Assembly (NCBI RefSeq): GCF_036785885.1 | Contig: NC_092312.1 | Coordinates: forward strand, 18,370,001-18,434,000 | DNA length: 64,000 nt | Reading direction: 5' to 3' | From: Coffea arabica | Lineage: Eukaryota; Streptophyta; Magnoliopsida; Gentianales; Rubiaceae | In this document: positions 58,987 to 64,000 of the stretch, piece after piece | Layout of the letters: each line of letters begins with the position of its first letter | How positions within the stretch are numbered: the first letter of the stretch is position 1 | Program-made: the position numbers and the translations under genes | Notes under the pieces: model-generated | Database searches by the model: none | What the model was told of the DNA's origin: nothing | What the model saw: only the letters and a program-made list of their open reading frames with translations

Positions 58987-59658
58987 ATGGCAAAGAAACC
59001 TAGCATGGGTCGCCAAAAGATCAAAATTGCAAAAATTGAGACCAAGAATCATCTCCAAGTTACATTCTCAAAACGCCGTTCGGGACTCTATAAGAAGGCG
59101 CACGAACTCAGCACTCTCTGTGGCGTTGAATTAGCCATTATAGTTTTTTCCCCAGCGGGAAAAGTATTTTCTTTTGGCCATCCTAGTGTCGATTACATAA
59201 TCGATAAATTCATTGCGCGATGCAGAAATCCTCAGCCAAACTCGAGTGCACTCCACCTCGTTGGGGCTCACAGGAATGCCAGTAGTGTCCGGGAGCTCAA
59301 CTTGCAGCTCACTCAAATTCTCAGTGAATTAGAAATTGAGAAGAAAAGAGGCGAGGCATTTGATCTCATGAGAAAAGCCAGCCAAAATCATTATTGGTGG
59401 GAATCCCCTGTTAATGAACTTGGATTACACGAACTTGAACAACTAAGAGATTCACTGGAAAACATGAAAAACAGTGTGACGAGTCATGCTAGCAAGGTGG
59501 CGGCTGAGGCTAATTACAACAATTCTTCATTTTTTACACTAAACAATGGTGCTGCTGCGGGATTGTATCATCAATATGAGAGCAAACCAACCGGGGTCAG
59601 CGTGGGTTCGGTCCATCCTAATATCTTCAACTTTGGATATGATAATGGAGGATTTTGA
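58987..59658 (+). CDS. MADS-C2: type I (M-alpha, AGL62-like) MADS-box factor, 223 aa
   Basis: Intact, intronless copy of MADS-C1. It differs by I19T at the start of the MADS domain, V117I in the coiled coil, C188G in the tail, and one silent base. Only about 510 bp of ancestral upstream DNA remains before foreign sequence (the membrane-protein fragment), so distal regulation may differ from C1. Confidence 0.93.
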   Translation: MAKKPSMGRQKIKIAKIETKNHLQVTFSKRRSGLYKKAHELSTLCGVELAIIVFSPAGKVFSFGHPSVDYIIDKFIARCRNPQPNSSALHLVGAHRNASSVRELNLQLTQILSELEIEKKRGEAFDLMRKASQNHYWWESPVNELGLHELEQLRDSLENMKNSVTSHASKVAAEANYNNSSFFTLNNGAAAGLYHQYESKPTGVSVGSVHPNIFNFGYDNGGF

Positions 59659-59809
59659 AGCCTATTCGGTATAAACTTATCTCGTTTTTCCGATTTGACT
59701 TTGGTGGATCAAGCTAGTGCCTCGCTAGTCTAAACTGTCAATAATTAGGTCATTGCTCTTCTCTGATGATTCCTCCATCAATCTACTGTAAATAGTTTAA
59801 TCTCATAAA

Positions 59810-60403
59810 GGGTGCGTTTGGTACTATAGAATTGAAATTGAATTAGAATTCGAATTCTATAAAATTGGAATTCCAAGTCATTGCAATTCTTTCGTTTGGA
59901 AAATGCATAGAATTGGTATGGAATTTCAAATTCTTTGCGTGAGAGAAGAATTCATTAGGAATTAGAATTATTTTCATGAAATATTTGCTTACATAAAATT
60001 TTTATTTTATTTTTATATAATAATTTTTTTCTTACATTTGGCTAATTTTTACTAAAAATTTAAAGGAAAAAATCAATATATGCCTTTAATAATTTATTTT
60101 TTCGTGCATTTAGCTAATTGTTACTAAAGCTTTAAAGAAAAAAGCTTACTTCCTTTTTTTTGGCAAAATACCAGCCAAAGCCCCAAAACCAGCTGAGACA
60201 TTCAGCAAAAATTACAACCAACAATGACAATATAAATAGAAAATATTGCAACAATGACAATATAAAGTGTCATTGAATTCAAGCCCCGTAGAATTGAAAT
60301 TCAATTCTAATTATTTGGGAAAGTTAGAAGCCAAACAAAAGAATTAGAAATAAGGCTTCCAATTCCAATTCTATGCCTCAATTCTATAGGAACCAAACCA
60401 CCC
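59810..60403. mobile_element. Complete MITE, 594 bp (unit 3)
   Basis: Left end GGGTGCGTTTGGTACTATAG; the right end on the other strand is GGGTGGTTTGGTTCCTATAG. Both continue with AATTGA and GGAATT-type words. The interior is AT-rich, with no frame. The long GGGTG-type ends recall common plant MITEs; I could not define a clean target duplication. Unit 2 has the same element split by 11.39 kb, and unit 1 has lost it. Confidence 0.65.
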
Positions 60404-61539
60404 AAACAAAAGTGTCATTGCTTAAATTGTTTCAAAGCCTGCCCCATTCATTCACCCCCAAAAATAATAATAATAACAAAACGGAACGTAGAGAATAACT
60501 TCACTGTGGTTCAATTCCTGGACGTAATTAGGTGAGGCAACTTATACAATGCACAAAAAGTAGTTGAGTTGATTTTTTCCATTCAATTTGAGCGGATGAG
60601 GGGTGAAAGTGGAATTTAACAAGCTCCATTCCTAGAGTCCGAGCTACATCGCACTTGCCTGGCACGGATTAAGGAAATAATTGGAAAAATTGTTTACTAA
60701 GAGTCCTATATACTTAATACATGTAAATCATACTCGATTACCGCCCACAGATTAAGGAAATAATCGGAAAAGTAGTTTCATTTTTATTGATCTATTTAAC
60801 GAAGTTGAATTGAGAACATTTTGGAGACACTTTAGTTGTCACCAAGCTGAGGAAATAAATTTTTCTAATTTTAACCTAGGCAAGAAAATACTTAGCCAAA
60901 AAAAGAAGAAGAAATAATTAGATTTTTGGAAGTATATATGTTTCTATATGTTGATGCATGAATTCATCCAAACAATATGTATATCGCTTTGCTAAAAGAT
61001 AATAAACCATTAACTACTTAAACTAACTACACATGCCATTAAATAACAATTTGATCGTTTGTTTTTTTTTGTAATTTTGATGAAATGATTAGATCGATAG
61101 TTCTCAACAATGCCATTTTCTTGGTCAGTGTGAGAGAGTAAATTATGTTTTGCCAGGAAAAGAAGAAAATAGCTGTTAATTCTAGACAAATTGTCCATTT
61201 CTAAGTTTAATCCATCAATCAATGAGGAGTTAACACTAATTTATATTTTGTCGAAAAAAAAGAGAGAAAAAGATAGAGATGTTACTCTACATAAATCATC
61301 CATTTCTAAGTTTAATCCATCAATCAAGGGGAAATTAGGAGGGTGAAACAATGGAAACTGGAGAAAATATATCGACCGAATCACAATAAAATCTTTGACG
61401 TTTTTAGGAAACAAAATTACGGGTAAATATTAAGGAAGGTGGAACCTTATATAATAATAGGATAGGATGCCAAAGCAATGTAGCTAGCCCTTAATTCATC
61501 AAAATCCCACCAAAAGACAAAAAAAAAAAAAAGGCGAAA
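60404..61539 (+). promoter_or_regulatory. MADS-B3 upstream region
   Basis: Same layout as the MADS-B1 and MADS-B2 upstream regions, with the paired 29-bp repeats and the TATATAATAATAGG box retained. The second 26-bp repeat has two base changes. Confidence 0.5.
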
Positions 61540-62262
61540 ATGAACAACATGATGATGAAGAAGAAGACGACCCAAGGTCGAAAAAAAATCGAGATCAAGA
61601 AGATAGACAACTTGAGCAACAGGCAAGTAACCTTCTCCAAGCGAAGAGTCGGTCTCTTCAAGAAAGCAAGTGAACTTTGCGTCTTGACCGGGGCAGAAGT
61701 TGCCATCATCGTTCATTCTTTGGGCAAGCGCGTCTTTGCTTTTGGTCACCCCAACATTGACGCTGTTATTAACCGCTATACCACGGGATCGGCATCATCA
61801 TCATCATCATCATCCTCCTCGTCATCCGTTGCTGATCCGAAAATCCCACTGGGTGCTCATGAGATTCAACAACACAACCGACACTATGCTAAAGTGTCCA
61901 AAGAATTAGAGGTCGAGAGAAAAAGAAAGGAATTGATTGAAGGTTCGAAGTTAGAGAACGGTGGGAGTTTTTGGTGGGATGACCCAATTGAGCATATGGG
62001 TTTGGAGGACCTTCAACAGTATAAAGCTTCATTGGAAGAGTTGAAGAAAAAGCTGTTGATGAGAGCCGATGACTTGATGTTGTTGAAAAATTCTTCTTCT
62101 TCTTCAACTAATTTGGGCTTAAATAATAGCGGTGATATCAATCCCGGCGTGACTGCAGTTGGTTGTGATGATATGTTATTCAATCAGACGACGACTGAAT
62201 ACTGCAACAACTCCATCGTTCCTTATGGTTCTGATGACTTCGGAAATTCTCTGCAGGTTTGA
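61540..62262 (+). CDS. MADS-B3: type I (M-alpha) MADS-box factor, 240 aa
   Basis: Intact, intronless. It differs from MADS-B1 only by E157D and one silent base (CCATTG to CCACTG). E157D is shared with B2, so B2 and B3 may share a more recent ancestor, with B2 having gained further replacements. The domain order is as in B1. Confidence 0.93.
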   Translation: MNNMMMKKKTTQGRKKIEIKKIDNLSNRQVTFSKRRVGLFKKASELCVLTGAEVAIIVHSLGKRVFAFGHPNIDAVINRYTTGSASSSSSSSSSSSVADPKIPLGAHEIQQHNRHYAKVSKELEVERKRKELIEGSKLENGGSFWWDDPIEHMGLEDLQQYKASLEELKKKLLMRADDLMLLKNSSSSSTNLGLNNSGDINPGVTAVGCDDMLFNQTTTEYCNNSIVPYGSDDFGNSLQV

Positions 62263-62873
62263 AGATCTGTGGTTGGCAAAGTCCGGATAAGTTTAATATA
62301 TGCATGGCTTTCAGCAGTTTTTTTTTACTGTTTAGTTTATTGACGATTTTTCACAGTGTTGTTAGCGTTCGTTCCTTATGAATTACTATAAATTAGGCTC
62401 TTGCAGTGTTTTATTTTATTGTGTTGACTGATGTCTCTTTTTTTGTTTTTGTCTTTCAGTGATTTTTAAGTAGGGAGTATTCTTTATCTCCCCCTCTATG
62501 CGTGCATATATTTATATATATATGTGTGTGCGATCCAATCTTAAATAATTGATATTAGTGTTAAAAAGCACACTTACTTTGTGTGCAATTTAGAAATCAT
62601 TATTATTTTTTATGAATTTGTAAATTTTATTGTTTCATTAATAAATTTTATAAGAACTTTTCATTAACAAACTTCAATTTATAATTAATTTTTTCTTCAA
62701 TTAAAAATAGATAATTTGGTAATTGCAATATTTAGAGTGATTATGTTGGTAAATGTGATCACGTGACTTAGGGTAAAAAATTAATTTTCTAAGAATAAAA
62801 TTGAAAGTTCGAAAAAAAATTGTAGAAAATATTTACACTGGCTGTCAATGCCCTCTTCTTATATATTGTATAA
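62263..62873. other. MADS-B3 3' flank up to joint 3
   Basis: Duplicate of the MADS-B1 and MADS-B2 3' flanks, with no gene. It ends at the GATTGAGG joint (62,874-62,881). Confidence 0.6.
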
Positions 62874-64000
62874 GATTGAGGGCCTGGACTAAATGACACC
62901 AAATAGACAAAGTGAGATGTGTAAAAATAATTAATCCAAGTTTCCTTTCCTTTTTCTTTTAAATCCAATAGTATATTGCATGAAATTAAAAGCTTTAAGC
63001 AGTAAACTTACAGGATCAATCAAGCCCAAATCATGGGCTACATACAACCTCAGCCTATCTAAAGTTTTATTTACTGATGCAGGCTGACCCACTGCAAACA
63101 AGATGAGATCACCTGATCCCGCAGATAAGTGTTTGAGTAACTTGTCTTTCTTTGTGTGGTCCAAGCATGATACCAGTGGGGAAATCCCTTCAATTGCCCC
63201 TAAAAGATATACATCAAGCACTAAGAACAATATAATCTGCAAAATGCGATGAAATGTGCAAACAATCACAAACATCACTCTCACCATCTTCTAACACCTT
63301 TAAGAAAGGCAAACCCTTTGCTCCAGATTTAATAGCTTCATTGTAAATATCACCTTTCTTCAAAGCAGTATTTGAGTATGTCTTTCCTCCTGAAGGGACA
63401 CACAAGGCTTTAACAATTCCCCCACTCTTCAAGGTATCTGCAAATGCCTTGAAGGAGGAATCTGAAAATATCTCAGATACCTGCAAGCCAAGACCATTAG
63501 GTAATCACTCCAAAAAACAAAAAATAGATTTAAGATTTCATAATATAGTATCATCTATGGTACCAAAAGAATGACAACCTGTCTCCCCCCCCCCCCCCCC
63601 CCCCTCTCCCAAAAAAAAAAAAGAAAAAGGGAAAAGAAACTATTTTTCTTGGGACAAACTGAAGAAGGGGCTATAGACTGCATTGGCAGCTCTCAGTTGA
63701 GAAAATTGAAAGAGATAAAGAATAAAAACAAATAATGCATGAAAACCAACAAGCTTTACATCTTTCAATCCAAGATCAAAACGAGTATCTGGCCTATCTG
63801 AACCGTATTGGCTCATGGCTTCAGCATAAGTGAGCCTTGGGAAAGGGTCAGGTAGCTGGACACCTTTGATCTCAAGGAAAACCTGCAGGAAAATATTTAT
63901 CATGCCCCGTCAACTTACCAGTTGAATATCAGAAGTAACAGCAAAAGTAATATCAATACAGAATTAAGAGTTGTATTAAACATCTAAATTGGGCCATCAG
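62859..64000 (-). pseudogene. AspRS copy D: exons 10, 9 and 8, continuing beyond the window
   Basis: Exon 10 is 63199-63012, exon 9 is 63480-63285 and exon 8 is 63882-63760, all in the same phases as copy B and without visible breaks. It lacks the C-terminal exons, like copies B and C, because it starts at the same joint. Unlike copy C it continues past the exon 8/9 intron, so unit 4 may hold a full exon 1-10 block, and perhaps MADS-A, to the right. Confidence 0.85.

Noticed and set aside
1-64000. LTR retrotransposons or virus-like elements
   Set aside because: No paired LTRs, primer-binding site or reverse-transcriptase-like frames were noticed; long direct repeats are explained by the tandem duplication.
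1-64000. CRISPR arrays, bacterial operons, riboswitches
   Set aside because: Intron-containing plant genes and plant repeats throughout; no regularly spaced short repeats.

Overview
This looks like nuclear DNA of a eudicot plant. It is AT-rich and gene-sparse. Genes have short GT-AG introns in long AT-rich intergenic DNA. Low-copy plant families are recognisable: organellar aspartyl-tRNA synthetase, an AFG1-like ATPase, an EG45-domain/plant natriuretic peptide-like protein, and type I (M-alpha) MADS-box factors. Small non-autonomous DNA transposons are common. I do not assign a species.

Layout. 1-2.5 kb: transposon-derived DNA. 2.5-5.3 kb: a 3-exon gene for an acidic, two-TM-segment plant protein of unknown function (minus strand). 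5.4-9.6 kb: intergenic DNA with at least two non-autonomous TIR elements. From 9.7 kb to the right edge: a tandemly duplicated array. Its ancestral unit (about 16.4-16.6 kb) was: 5' two-thirds of organellar AspRS (minus) - a TIR element - MADS-A (+) - MADS-C (+) - a MITE - MADS-B (+). The same duplication joint, MADS-B downstream DNA fused into AspRS exon 11, occurs at about 25,490, 53,243 and 62,874. It defines unit 1 (12.0-25.5 kb), unit 2 (25.5-53.2 kb), unit 3 (53.2-62.9 kb) and the start of unit 4. Allowing for each unit's indels, three separate length estimates agree to within about 300 bp.

The units have been remodelled differently. Unit 1 lost 1.54 kb of AspRS (exons 4-7) and 1.59 kb carrying MADS-C and the MITE, leaving the MADS-C promoter behind. 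Unit 2 carries 11.39 kb inside the MITE that unit 3 lacks; it holds an intact EG45-like gene and an AFG1-like gene with a stop in its first visible exon. Unit 3 has about 11.1 kb (most of AspRS, MADS-A and the MADS-C upstream DNA) replaced by 4.4 kb holding seven exons of a multi-pass membrane protein gene (TMEM192/FIP1-like).

The result is seven intact intronless M-alpha MADS genes (A x2, B x3, C x2) in 43 kb, beside four AspRS copies of which none in the window is complete. Only copy A has the C-terminal catalytic exons, and only copy B has the exons around class II motifs 1 and 2. Arabidopsis organellar AspRS is essential for embryos, so a complete copy should exist elsewhere, or the assembly or haplotype here needs checking. 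M-alpha factors of the AGL62 type act in central cell and endosperm, which gives this recent, still-diverging array possible relevance to seed development.
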